Assembly (NCBI GenBank): GCA_964416365.1
Contig: CAYQDO010000005.1
Coordinates: forward strand, 1-34,929
Direction of reading: 5' to 3'
Length of the DNA: 34,929 nt
Origin: DUUS01 sp964416365
GTDB lineage: Bacteria > Bacillota_I > Bacilli_A > RF39 > UBA660
Below are positions 14,403 to 22,562 of this stretch, one piece after another. The position numbers and the translations under genes are program-made. Each line of letters opens with the position of its first letter. Positions within the stretch are counted from its first letter, which is position 1. Under the pieces are notes generated by a model. It did not search any database. It was not told the DNA's origin and saw only the letters and a program-made list of their open reading frames with translations.

Positions 14403-15658
14403 GCTATAATTTTAATCTTAAATAAATCATGTATAAACGAAGTTTTAATATGTATATTTTTATTTAATTGCTTAATATAGAACAATCCTAAGCCACTTTT
14501 AATTTTTTTTGTACTATAATTTTTATTCCCAATATTATCTAAATCTATATCATTAATATAAGTATTTAGTATTTCTATAATTACTTTATTATTGACTTCT
14601 TTTATACTCATATATATCGCTTTGTTTTTTGCTTGACTGGTCGCTTCTATGGCATTATCCAAAGCTATGCTTATTATTTCACATATATCTATATACAATC
14701 GATTATTTAATTGTTGAGTTTCAAAATAAATATGGTTTTCTAAATAAAAGTCAATATTCTTTGTCTGAGCAGTACTTGTTTTAAAATATATGATGCCTTG
14801 TAATCCTTCCGGTAAGCTATCAAAAGAAATAAAAGCATGGTTGTTAAAATTATACTTTTTAATTTTTTTTTTGATTATCTCTTGAGTTTTTGAATTGCAT
14901 AATGTGCTTATAAACAAAAAATCGTTTAACAAGTTATGTTTAATCATTCTAAAATCATCTATAACACTATTATACATCATTTGGTTGTCAATTAAATATT
15001 TGTTTTTTATATTTAAAAGATTATTATTATGTAATTCTTTGAAATAAAAGATGATTATGGTACTGATAAATATAATAATTAAAATACTAAAAATATAAAA
15101 ACGGAAATTAGTATAATTCATAACATATATCGTATATAAAAAATATACGATAGCTAAAAATATACAAATATAAATAATTCTGTTTTTAGAATTTTCAAAT
15201 GTCAGCAACATTTTTTTATATAAGTTTTTTAGATACGGCATCCTACACATGCCATAAAAACTCCAAAAACAGAAAAGTGAAAAAATATCCTTCACAATCC
15301 AGTTTTTAGTTACTAAAGATATATTATTAAATATCAAACAAATCACAATAGATAAAATAAACTCATTAAAAATAGAAGTTACCCCAATGAAAAAGCTTAA
15401 AAATAAATTTTCAAAAAATGAAATGTTAGTTATCAAAAAAAAGAAAAAAGCTAATATAACAAAAGCAACGGGAATTTTAAAAGATGGATCATTACAGCAA
15501 TTATTAATGTATATAAGCAGTGAAGTGAAAAAGATTATTATGTGGGTTTTATATGAATAGACAATTTTATTATTAGAAAAGTTACTGTAAGCATATAGAA
15601 ATACGAAGCAGCCAAATATTATTGTTAAAAATCCAGGTAAATTATTTATATCTATCAC
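14393..15658 (-). CDS. agrC: AgrC-type sensor histidine kinase
   Basis: 421 residues. About the first 205 form five to seven membrane helices, the peptide-sensing part of AgrC-like kinases. The cytosolic half has the phospho-accepting His241 in FRMIKHNLLNDFLF (AgrC-type H-box), the N-box IALDNAIEA (about 331-339) and the G-box KSGLGLFYIKQ (about 387-397) of a GHKL ATPase. It probably detects the peptide made by the facing agrB-agrD unit. The start is a GTG that overlaps the stop of the upstream response-regulator gene (GTGA), with AAGGAG before it, so the two proteins are coupled in translation. Confidence 0.85.
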   Translation of the reverse strand: MIDINNLPGFLTIIFGCFVFLYAYSNFSNNKIVYSYKTHIIIFFTSLLIYINNCCNDPSFKIPVAFVILAFFFFLITNISFFENLFLSFFIGVTSIFNEFILSIVICLIFNNISLVTKNWIVKDIFSLFCFWSFYGMCRMPYLKNLYKKMLLTFENSKNRIIYICIFLAIVYFLYTIYVMNYTNFRFYIFSILIIIFISTIIIFYFKELHNNNLLNIKNKYLIDNQMMYNSVIDDFRMIKHNLLNDFLFISTLCNSKTQEIIKKKIKKYNFNNHAFISFDSLPEGLQGIIYFKTSTAQTKNIDFYLENHIYFETQQLNNRLYIDICEIISIALDNAIEATSQAKNKAIYMSIKEVNNKVIIEILNTYINDIDLDNIGNKNYSTKKIKSGLGLFYIKQLNKNIHIKTSFIHDLFKIKIIAKK

Positions 15659-16359
15659 AAGATATTCTCCTTAAAACTTTTTGAACAAAGATCGACTTTT
15701 TCCCCATTATCTAAAACAAAATATCCCTTTGACCAATTGAATAGATTTACTCGATCCTTATTTACTATACATGCACGATGAACTTGTTTAAATCGTTCAT
15801 CTAATTCTTTTGATATTTCTAAAATTGATTTATTTAAAAGAAATTTATTGTTACTTGTTTTAATGACCAGTTTTCGTTCAGCAGTATCTCTATAAATGTA
15901 AGTAATGTCTTTATAATAGATTTGCATATCTGTTTTACTATTGCAATAGTAGAATTTACCATAATCCGCTTTTTTAGAAACTATTATTTTAAGATCCTTA
16001 GCTAATCTATCTTCTAAAGAAATAAATTTTTCAATAAAATCAAATACTTTAAAGATATTACGATAAACTGTCTCAAACATCTTATCATGACTAGATATAA
16101 AAATTACTTCACTGTCCCAATCACACTTACGAATTTCTTTAGCAATATCTAACCCAGAACGAGAGTGACCTAAATCAATATCTAAAATATAAACTTTTTG
16201 TGTAGCACAATCTACAATAGATTTGTGTAAATCACAGCAGTATTTATTATATTTTTCAATAGAATATTCGTTTTCCGTTTTAAATATGGTTTTGTCTATA
16301 ACATCACAAATAATATTTTGAAATTCAATGTTATCTTCTACTACAACAAACTTCACCAT
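15655..16359 (-). CDS. agrA: AgrA-type LytTR response regulator
   Basis: 234 residues. The receiver domain has VVVEDN at the start (acidic pair E8, D9), the phospho-acceptor Asp60 in YILDIDLGHSRSGLDIAKEI and a conserved Ser region IFISSHD. The C-terminal half is a LytTR DNA-binding domain (KTDMQIYYKDITYIYRD, then FKQVHRACIVNKDRV). This domain order is typical of AgrA/FsrA. It is translated first and overlaps the kinase gene by 4 bases, the reverse of the usual agrC-agrA order. The likely target is the agrB upstream region, where a 22-base direct repeat is seen. Confidence 0.88.
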   Translation of the reverse strand: MVKFVVVEDNIEFQNIICDVIDKTIFKTENEYSIEKYNKYCCDLHKSIVDCATQKVYILDIDLGHSRSGLDIAKEIRKCDWDSEVIFISSHDKMFETVYRNIFKVFDFIEKFISLEDRLAKDLKIIVSKKADYGKFYYCNSKTDMQIYYKDITYIYRDTAERKLVIKTSNNKFLLNKSILEISKELDERFKQVHRACIVNKDRVNLFNWSKGYFVLDNGEKVDLCSKSFKENIL

Positions 16360-16385
16360 GACTACTAGACTCCCTTTTACACTAA

Positions 16386-16391
16386 ATTATA
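16386..16391 (-). promoter_or_regulatory. -10 box upstream of the response regulator gene
   Basis: TATAAT on the minus strand, about 27 bases before the ATG, with AAGGGAG in between. The -35 region is only T-rich. It would give the regulator-kinase pair its own start of transcription. Confidence 0.45.
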
Positions 16392-16402
16392 CATAAAAAA
16401 AT

Positions 16403-16432
16403 AAAAAACATAAATATTTATTTATGTTTTTT
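16403..16432 (-). terminator. Terminator at the end of the amidase gene
   Basis: AACATAAA and TTTATGTT pair across a short AT loop. The minus-strand downstream side has TTTTTTATTTTTTT. The stem is all A-T except two pairs, so it is weak. Confidence 0.4.
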
Positions 16433-18244
16433 TCTTCTTTTATACTTAAGTTTCGTATTTTTTATTATTTTTTTTAAGATTAGTACTCCTATAAATACAT
16501 ATATAATAGGTAATACTTTAAAAAATATTGATTTCTCCAAACTAGAATACTCTTCATTTAAAATATTAACTTCATCCAAATTATTATTTTCAAAATAATT
16601 TCGGAAGAAATTTTGGACTTTAAGAATCCAGTTTTCTTCCGTTCCTGATCTTATTTTCTTATTAAATAAATCTTTGTAATTAGTTACTAACTCTTCTACT
16701 ACTACAGGAATTTCATATAAGGAAGGTCCTAGAGATGAAGTCATTTCGTTACCATTCAACTGTTCATAAATGATAGCTATATCAAACAGTAATTGATCTT
16801 CTCCTGTTTTCGCCATAAATTCAATACCGTATGGTAAATTGTCTTTATCAAAACCAAGCGGTAAAGTGATGGCAGGATAATTTATGGTAGAAGAAGCGTG
16901 GGCTGATAAGTTCTGCACCTTACTTGATTCACTTCTTTTTAATAACTTATTCTTTGTTGCAGGATACATCATAATATCAATGTTTTCACCTGTCATAATT
17001 TTTTCGATATATTTTCGATAATCTTCTTTTAAAATGTTTTTTTCTAATAGTTTTTCCTTCGGACTATTACACGAATCAATGTAATCACCAAAAGATGTAA
17101 TTTTATCATTTGATAAGTACAATTCGTCAAAACTTCTGATTATTCCTCTCGTGTTTTTGATGTATTTATTAAAACTATCGCATATTAAATAACCACTTAA
17201 AGAAGATAAAAACCAGTAATCGGTTTCATAGTTATAATAATCTTCTAAATAGACTATTGTAGCCTGAGCTTCTTCTAATTTTTGAATAGCAATTTGCATT
17301 AAATCTTGAATTTCTGAGTAAGTTTCTCTATTCTCAGGCAATTTATTTTCATCAGATCCGATTAAAAAATCATTTGATATACCAATTGTTATGCCTTCTA
17401 GATTTTTTTTTTGAGATACATAATTTTTTTTATCTTGTTTAATAGATTTATAATCGTCTTTATCATAACCGTTAATAATATTAACAATAATCATTGAATC
17501 ATTAACAGTTTTAGTTAAAGTACCTATCGTGTCTCTTTCCGGATCGTAAGGTAATACTCCATTACGACTAATAAGACCTACAGTAGGTCTTAAACCCACT
17601 AGATTAGCAGCGGCAGCAGGAAGCCTAATCGATGAGTTGGTATCAGTGCCTAGAGCAGCAGCAGCAAAATTTAAGGCTATAGAAACTGCTGAACCCCCAC
17701 TTGATCCATATGGAGAATAATCTGGGTTATACGCATTTTTTACAATTCCATAACTGCTACGTGATGAACTTGCTTCAAAAGCAAATTCGCTCATATTAGC
17801 CTTAGCGAGAATGATTGCTCCAGCATCAATTAACTTTTGAATAACAAAAGCATTATGTTTAGGATAATTATCTTTTAAGGCTTTAGCTCCTGCTGTGGTA
17901 GGCATTCCGACTACATCAATATTATCTTTGACAATTATAGGCACACCGTGTAATGTTGACTTGATTGTATCTTCATTTCGTAATTGGTCTAATTCTTTAG
18001 CTTCTTTTAAAGCTTTTTCATTTATATTAATTATCGCTCCGAAAGTTTTATCATAACTTTCAATTCTTTCCAAATAAAGTTTTACTAATTCTTCACTAGT
18101 GATTATTTTTTGATTCAAAGCTTCACTAATTTCTTGAAGATTCATTTTGGTAATATCAATAACTGATTTACTTAAAGCCTCTACTTTATTAGGATATACT
18201 AATAAACAACCTATTAATACTACAAAGCTTTTTTTAATAAACAT
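16418..18244 (-). CDS. Exported, membrane-anchored amidase-signature enzyme
   Basis: 608 residues. The amidase-signature Ser-cisSer-Lys triad is visible as Lys106 (PIIVKDNID), Ser181 (YGSSGGSAVS) and Ser205 (TDTNSSIRLP). Spacings of 75 and 24 residues equal those of mammalian FAAH (K142, S217, S241). The usual GGS around the nucleophile is NSS here. The N-terminus is a signal peptide or anchor (KKSFVVLIGCLLVYPNKVEA) and the C-terminus has one more membrane helix (VLPIIYVFIGVLILKKII) and a basic tail, so the enzyme probably faces outward and is held at the membrane. Family members hydrolyse amides such as peptide amides or fatty acid amides; the substrate is unknown. The ATG overlaps the end of smpB by 11 bases. 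The agr regulator gene lies 58 bases downstream. Confidence 0.82.
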   Translation of the reverse strand: MFIKKSFVVLIGCLLVYPNKVEALSKSVIDITKMNLQEISEALNQKIITSEELVKLYLERIESYDKTFGAIININEKALKEAKELDQLRNEDTIKSTLHGVPIIVKDNIDVVGMPTTAGAKALKDNYPKHNAFVIQKLIDAGAIILAKANMSEFAFEASSSRSSYGIVKNAYNPDYSPYGSSGGSAVSIALNFAAAALGTDTNSSIRLPAAAANLVGLRPTVGLISRNGVLPYDPERDTIGTLTKTVNDSMIIVNIINGYDKDDYKSIKQDKKNYVSQKKNLEGITIGISNDFLIGSDENKLPENRETYSEIQDLMQIAIQKLEEAQATIVYLEDYYNYETDYWFLSSLSGYLICDSFNKYIKNTRGIIRSFDELYLSNDKITSFGDYIDSCNSPKEKLLEKNILKEDYRKYIEKIMTGENIDIMMYPATKNKLLKRSESSKVQNLSAHASSTINYPAITLPLGFDKDNLPYGIEFMAKTGEDQLLFDIAIIYEQLNGNEMTSSLGPSLYEIPVVVEELVTNYKDLFNKKIRSGTEENWILKVQNFFRNYFENNNLDEVNILNEEYSSLEKSIFFKVLPIIYVFIGVLILKKIIKNTKLKYKRRKKHK

Positions 18245-18665
18245 TTTTATTTGATTCCTTTTTTAATTCTTTTTCTTTTATCGCTTGTCTTTTATCATAG
18301 GTGTGTTTACCTTTACAAACCCCTACTAATAATTTAGCTTTACCATTTTTTAAATACATTTTTAAAGGAATAACTGTATAACCATCTTTTTCGGCATCAT
18401 CATATAATCTTTTTATTTCCTGTTTATGTAGTAATAGCTTTCTAGTTCTTCTTTCGTCATGATTAAATCTATTGCCTTCTTCATACTTGGCTATATACAT
18501 ATTTATAACAAAAACTTCACTATTTTTTATTCTTACATAGGAATCTTTTAAATCGACACTTCCTTTGCGAACTGATTTGATTTCGGTTCCGGTCAAGGCT
18601 ACGCCAGCTTCTATTTCTTTTTCTACAAAATAATCAAAATAGGCCTTGCGATTATTTATTTCCAT
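18234..18665 (-). CDS. smpB: SsrA-binding protein SmpB
   Basis: 143 residues from the ATG at 18663-18665, the start of the conserved protein (MEINNRKAYFDYF); an upstream extension of 8 codons is rejected because it lies within rnr without its own site. SmpB delivers tmRNA to stalled ribosomes. Conserved parts are AGVALTGTEIKSVRKGSVDL, the RNA-binding HDERRTRKLLLHKQEI and the C-terminal basic tail KGKHTYDKRQAIKEKE. It overlaps rnr by 14 bases and the amidase gene by 11 bases, the usual rnr-smpB pairing of Bacillota. Confidence 0.96.
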   Translation of the reverse strand: MEINNRKAYFDYFVEKEIEAGVALTGTEIKSVRKGSVDLKDSYVRIKNSEVFVINMYIAKYEEGNRFNHDERRTRKLLLHKQEIKRLYDDAEKDGYTVIPLKMYLKNGKAKLLVGVCKGKHTYDKRQAIKEKELKKESNKNVY

Positions 18666-20760
18666 CTTTTGCACCACCAGATATTTCAAAGTCTATGTTT
18701 TGAGCTTCTTTACTTGCTCCAATAACTTTAATAGTAATTCTAGAACCAAGACGATATTTCTTTTTAGTATTTTGTCCAATGAGAGCCATCAAGTCTGGTA
18801 CGTAGGTATAATAATCTCCGGTTAAAGAATTAACATGAACTAATCCTTCTATAGAATTTGGTAGTTCTACGAAGAACCCAAAATTAGTTACACCAGAAAT
18901 AATTCCTTTATGAATTTCTCCAATATGACTTTCCATATATTCAGCCTTTTTCATATCATCAACTTCTCGTTCTGCCTCAACTGCATCTTGTTCTCTTTGA
19001 GAAGTTTGCATACCTATGTCTGGAAGTTCTTTTTCCCACTTTTCTATAGTTTCATTATTTATTTTGGCATCAAATAAATATTCACGAAGTAAACGATGAA
19101 CTGTTAAATCTGGATATCTTCTTATTGGACTAGTAAAGTGGGTATAACACTGACTCCCTAAGCCAAAGTGACCAATATTGTCAGGTGAATAAATAGCTTT
19201 TTGCATACTACGAAGTAAAATAGAAGCGAGAATATCATATTCCGGTTTATCACTTAACTGACTTAAAATCTTTTGCATTGATTTAGAATTTAAATCTTTG
19301 AATTTACCAACTAATTGATAACCTAATAAGCTGACTAAACGCATAAAGGAATCAATTTTTTCCGGTTTTGGTTTTCCATGAATACGATAAATAAATGGTA
19401 ATCCCATATTATAAATATGTCTTGCTACAGTTTCATTAGCCGCAATCATAAAGTCTTCAATTAATTTTTCTCCATTTTCACGGATGCGTTTTTCAACACC
19501 TACACATCTACCTTTTTCATCGACAATCAGTTTTGCTTCATCTAAATCAAAATCAATATATCCTCGTTCAATTTTATGTTGTCTTAAGATGCTAGCCAAA
19601 TGATTCATACCTTTTAAAGTATCAGCATATTCTTCATAACCTTCAGGGATAATGTTTCTCATGATAACATCATTAACTTTTTTATAAGTCATTCTTTTTT
19701 TAGATTTAATATACGATGGAAAAATATCATAGTTAATTACGTTCCCTTTTTCATCTATTTGCATCACACATGAAATTGTTAGTCTTGCCACATTTGGATT
19801 TAAAGAACAAATTCCGTTAGATAATTTATGAGGAAGCATAGGAATAACAGAGTCAGCTAGATATGAACTAGTGCCTCTTAAGTATGCATCTTTATCAAGC
19901 GGGGAATCTTTAGTTACATAATAACTAACATCTGCTATGTGAACACCCAAGTGATAAATGCCATTTTCAAATTTAAAACTGATAGCATCATCAATATCCT
20001 TAGTATCATCACCATCTATGGTGAAAATAGTTTCATTAGTTAAATCTGTTCTTCCGGCTAAATTCTTATCCAATACTTCAGTGGGAATTGTATCAACTTG
20101 TTCTTCAGTCTCTTTACTAAAATCTTCAAAAATTCCATATTTGTAAGCTATAGATTTAATATCGACACCAGGATCATGAATATGTCCGATTACTTTAACG
20201 ACATTACCTAAATATTTATTATTACCCAAATCTTTAACAGTATTAACTAATACTTTTGTGCCATCTACACAGTTTTTTACACTTTGATGATCTAATTCAA
20301 TCTTTATTACATTCTTATCATCATCAAGTTTTAAATAAGGCTTATTATTTATATAATAAACTGATCCAATTATATTTTTAGCATTACGTTCTAAAATTTT
20401 TAAAACTCTTCCTTCCGGTTCCTTATTATACAAAAAAGTTTCGGCTAAAATAATATCCCCGTTAGTGGCACCATTTAAGTTGTTGAAATTAATATATAAA
20501 TCGTCACCTTCTAATAAAAGAAACCCATTTCCTCTTTTATTGATACTTAATTTTCCTACTTTTAAGTTAGGACAGTTTTTATATAAAATATATTTTTCTT
20601 TTTTTGTTCTAAAAACAATATGTCCACTTACTAACTTTTCCATTTCATTTTGTAATTCAAGGTACTCTTCAGCAGTAGTTAGTTCAAGTAAATCATTAAT
20701 TTTCATTAAATCTAAGGCTTCATATTGATTATTTAAAACTTTTAATATTTCGTTTTTCAT
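18652..20760 (-). CDS. rnr: Ribonuclease R
   Basis: 702 residues. A 3'-5' exoribonuclease that degrades structured RNA and cooperates with tmRNA-SmpB. Domains in order are an N-terminal winged helix-like region and cold-shock domains (about 60-200; LSINKRGNGFLLLEGDD), the RNB catalytic domain with TIDGDDTKDIDDAIS (about 247-261; the Asp cluster binds Mg), SYLADSVIPMLPHKLSNGIC and HFTSPIRRYPDLTVHRLL, and an S1 domain near the end (about 620-690; KGIISGVTNFGFFVELP). The Lys-rich tail of some RNase R proteins is short here (SGGAKDGNK). An AAGGAG box precedes the ATG. It lies in the common secG-rnr-smpB order, with a GNAT gene inserted between secG and rnr. Confidence 0.96.
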   Translation of the reverse strand: MKNEILKVLNNQYEALDLMKINDLLELTTAEEYLELQNEMEKLVSGHIVFRTKKEKYILYKNCPNLKVGKLSINKRGNGFLLLEGDDLYINFNNLNGATNGDIILAETFLYNKEPEGRVLKILERNAKNIIGSVYYINNKPYLKLDDDKNVIKIELDHQSVKNCVDGTKVLVNTVKDLGNNKYLGNVVKVIGHIHDPGVDIKSIAYKYGIFEDFSKETEEQVDTIPTEVLDKNLAGRTDLTNETIFTIDGDDTKDIDDAISFKFENGIYHLGVHIADVSYYVTKDSPLDKDAYLRGTSSYLADSVIPMLPHKLSNGICSLNPNVARLTISCVMQIDEKGNVINYDIFPSYIKSKKRMTYKKVNDVIMRNIIPEGYEEYADTLKGMNHLASILRQHKIERGYIDFDLDEAKLIVDEKGRCVGVEKRIRENGEKLIEDFMIAANETVARHIYNMGLPFIYRIHGKPKPEKIDSFMRLVSLLGYQLVGKFKDLNSKSMQKILSQLSDKPEYDILASILLRSMQKAIYSPDNIGHFGLGSQCYTHFTSPIRRYPDLTVHRLLREYLFDAKINNETIEKWEKELPDIGMQTSQREQDAVEAEREVDDMKKAEYMESHIGEIHKGIISGVTNFGFFVELPNSIEGLVHVNSLTGDYYTYVPDLMALIGQNTKKKYRLGSRITIKVIGASKEAQNIDFEISGGAKDGNK

Positions 20761-20778
20761 ATTATATCTCCTTATTTT

Positions 20779-20787
20779 ATTATAACA
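20779..20787 (-). promoter_or_regulatory. Extended -10 promoter of rnr
   Basis: TGTTATAAT on the minus strand. The predicted RNA start would be only about 15 bases before the rnr ATG. Confidence 0.4.
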
Positions 20788-20804
20788 TAATCTAATCTTT
20801 TCAA

Positions 20805-20829
20805 TAAAAAAAGCGCCTTACTTGGCACT
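20805..20829 (-). terminator. Terminator between the GNAT gene and rnr
   Basis: On the minus strand AGTGCC and GGCGCT pair (6 bp with one G-U) around AAGTAA, followed by TTTTTTT. It overlaps the 3' end of the GNAT gene. Confidence 0.7.
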
Positions 20830-21276
20830 ACATAATCCCTTATTTGAAAAATTATTTACATTTTGGTAGGGATTAGCTATTTCAAAAAAGCTAATAGTAC
20901 CACCTTCATCAAGTAATGATTCATAAGGTATAGTAAATCCCAGTTTCCTTAAAATGTGAATAGCAGCTTGATAATGGACATTTTCTTTATGTACAAAAGC
21001 AATTAATTTTTCTATTCCTATTGAAAAGGCATAATCCATAGTTAATTTAGAAGCTTTTGTACCATATCCCAGGTTATTTATATTGATATTTTCAGGATAA
21101 TAAAAATTAATTTCTAAACTTATATCATCTAATTTATCTAAAAACACTAATTTAGTCTGACCTATAATATCATGATTTAACACAATATCAAAGCTTAATT
21201 CTGTATTTGGTTTTTTTAATAATAATTCATTTAATAAATGATTTGAAAATTTTGGTTCTATTTTTAAATTACTCAT
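20818..21276 (-). CDS. GNAT-family acetyltransferase (atypical)
   Basis: 152 residues from the ATG at 21274-21276. A longer frame adds 10 hydrophobic residues without a better ribosome binding site; neither start has a strong one (GGAT only), so the start is uncertain. The fold is suggested by GQTKLVFLDKLDDISLEINF, NLGYGTKASKLTMDYAF (GNAT motif A with a weakened acetyl-CoA loop, N-L-G-Y-G) and FVHKENVHYQAAIHILRKLG (motif B). It resembles proteins that acetylate ribosomal proteins or metabolites, but no substrate can be named. It lies between secG and rnr and ends in a terminator. Confidence 0.65.
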   Translation of the reverse strand: MSNLKIEPKFSNHLLNELLLKKPNTELSFDIVLNHDIIGQTKLVFLDKLDDISLEINFYYPENININNLGYGTKASKLTMDYAFSIGIEKLIAFVHKENVHYQAAIHILRKLGFTIPYESLLDEGGTISFFEIANPYQNVNNFSNKGLCSAK

Positions 21277-21320
21277 AATAATAATCCATATAATAAAAAG
21301 TACCATTGGTACTTATATAT

Positions 21321-21536
21321 TTAACTGATATATAAAACAAATGATAAAACGAAAAACGCTAAACCTAATACTAATGTAATACGAGTTATTAATAGTTCAG
21401 AACCTCTTTCTTTTTGATTTTGAAATAACTCTGTATTTCCCCCAGTTATAATTTGACTAGCATCTGAGGCTTTATTACTTTGTAATAAAACTAATGCAAT
21501 TAATAAAATTGATACAATCAATAATAACGTTTCCAT
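21321..21536 (-). CDS. secG: Preprotein translocase subunit SecG
   Basis: 71 residues from the ATG at 21534-21536, close to the normal SecG length of about 75. Two membrane helices (LLLIVSILLIALVLLQ and ITLVLGLAFFVLSFVLYIS) flank the cytosolic loop with the conserved Gly-rich stretch SQIITGGNTELFQNQKERGS. SecG sits beside SecY and E and assists SecA cycling. GGTGA lies 4 bases before this ATG; a 38-residue upstream extension is not conserved-looking and is rejected. It is first in the run before GNAT, rnr, smpB and the amidase gene. Confidence 0.92.
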   Translation of the reverse strand: METLLLIVSILLIALVLLQSNKASDASQIITGGNTELFQNQKERGSELLITRITLVLGLAFFVLSFVLYIS

Positions 21537-21659
21537 AAATTCACCCAATTTCTTAACTAATTTAACATATTTTTTAATGAAAATCAAATAAAAACTAGTA
21601 TCCGTACTATTATATAACATTTTACGATTTTTATTAACATAACTTGTCAATCTTTTCCG

Positions 21660-21689
21660 TTGCTTAGGTAAAAGAGATACTGCTATAAT
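21660..21689 (+). promoter_or_regulatory. Promoter of the SipW-type secreted protein gene
   Basis: TTGCTT (21660-21665), an 18-base spacer and TGCTATAAT, an extended -10 (TATAAT at 21684-21689). GGTGA and an ATG at 21709 follow. Confidence 0.65.
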
Positions 21690-21708
21690 ATTTTATGGTG
21701 AAGATAAA

Positions 21709-22272
21709 ATGAAAAATCGTTCAATTTTGGCAGTAACTATATTTGTGGCAGCCTTACTATTAACAATTGGTATAACATTTGCTTATTTTACAGCGCAGTT
21801 TGTTGGCGGAGAAGATATTGATACTATTACAGTAACTGGTGGATCTATGAACATTGTTTACAGTGGTGGAAATGATATTAATATTTCGGACATTATTCCC
21901 AGTGATGAACCAACAGTTGTTAAGACTTTTACTGTCACTGGTAATAATACTACTCAAGTACCAATGAGTTATAAAATAAGATTAATTATTGAATATAATG
22001 ATTTTAGTGAAGAAGCATTGAAGTATAGTCTGATTAGTACTAATACTGATAACAACGGTACTGTTGCTCTTAATGTTAATATGACTAACTTAGGGACTGG
22101 TGTTAAAACGGTAGAAATGGGTGTTGGTTCATATACTGTTCCTACTGATGGAGATAAAATTCATACTTATAGGCTAGAAATATATTTTTCAAATGCGGCT
22201 TATAGTCAAAATGAAGATCAGGAAAAAACCTTTAAAGCCTATGTTAGTATTGAAGATAATACTTTGCCTTAA
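21709..22272 (+). CDS. Secreted protein with a SipW/TasA-type signal peptide
   Basis: 187 residues. The N-terminus (MKNRSILAVTIFVAALLLTI followed by GITFAYFTA) has the long hydrophobic core and the FAYF end seen in proteins cleaved by SipW-type signal peptidases, such as TasA and camelysin. The mature part is Thr/Asn-rich and beta-strand-like (TVTGGSMNIVYSGGNDINIS, VVKTFTVTGNNTTQVPMSYK, HTYRLEIYFSNAAYS), which fits the TasA/CalY kind of surface or matrix-fibre protein. No SipW gene or sortase motif is in the window. It is monocistronic, divergent from secG, with its own promoter and a terminator downstream. The assignment to the group is by signal and composition only. Confidence 0.6.
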   Translation: MKNRSILAVTIFVAALLLTIGITFAYFTAQFVGGEDIDTITVTGGSMNIVYSGGNDINISDIIPSDEPTVVKTFTVTGNNTTQVPMSYKIRLIIEYNDFSEEALKYSLISTNTDNNGTVALNVNMTNLGTGVKTVEMGVGSYTVPTDGDKIHTYRLEIYFSNAAYSQNEDQEKTFKAYVSIEDNTLP

Positions 22273-22329
22273 TTTATATCATTAGCAATTTATATGAATT
22301 TTAAAAAAAGAAAAAACATGAATTTAAGT

Positions 22330-22525
22330 GATAAAATAAAAGTAGACAAGAGCAAAAAAACTCAAATCTACTTTTTTGATATTAAAATAAAGAATGTGAA
22401 AATGGGAAGACTCTATACTGAAGAACAAGAAAAAATATTACTTGATTATTTAAGGATATGCTTTAAGATACAAAAACCCAATTCAATTTAAACTTGAATT
22501 AGAGTTTAATGAGTTTTTTATAAAC
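22330..22525 (+). repeat. Decayed coding repeat, copy A (plus orientation)
   Basis: About 196 bases that match copy B (26902-27091, minus strand) at DNA and protein level. Copy A reads DKIKVDKSKKTQIYFFD, then after one frame slip NPIQFKLELEFNEFFIN and a stop. Copy B reads DKVKVDKNKKIQVYFF, a slip, and TPIQYKIELEFNFFINL. Both contain the same hairpin. They look like remains of one gene family, perhaps the tail of a recombinase-like protein (guess). An apparent 65-codon frame at 22294-22491 is part of this remnant. Confidence 0.55.
22338..22377. terminator. Terminator hairpin inside repeat copy A
   Basis: AAAAGTAGA and TCTACTTTT pair, extended by GAG with CTC across an internal bulge; a T6 tract follows on the plus strand and a T-rich tract on the minus strand. 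It could end the SipW-type gene. Confidence 0.6.
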
Positions 22526-22562
22526 TAAATATTTTTATTTGACTAGCTGATATGTTGTGTTT

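Noticed and set aside
22294..22491. 65-codon plus-strand frame after the SipW-type gene
   Set aside because: It runs through a T-tailed terminator hairpin, has no ribosome binding site and aligns with the decayed copy at 26902-27091, so it is a remnant and not a gene.
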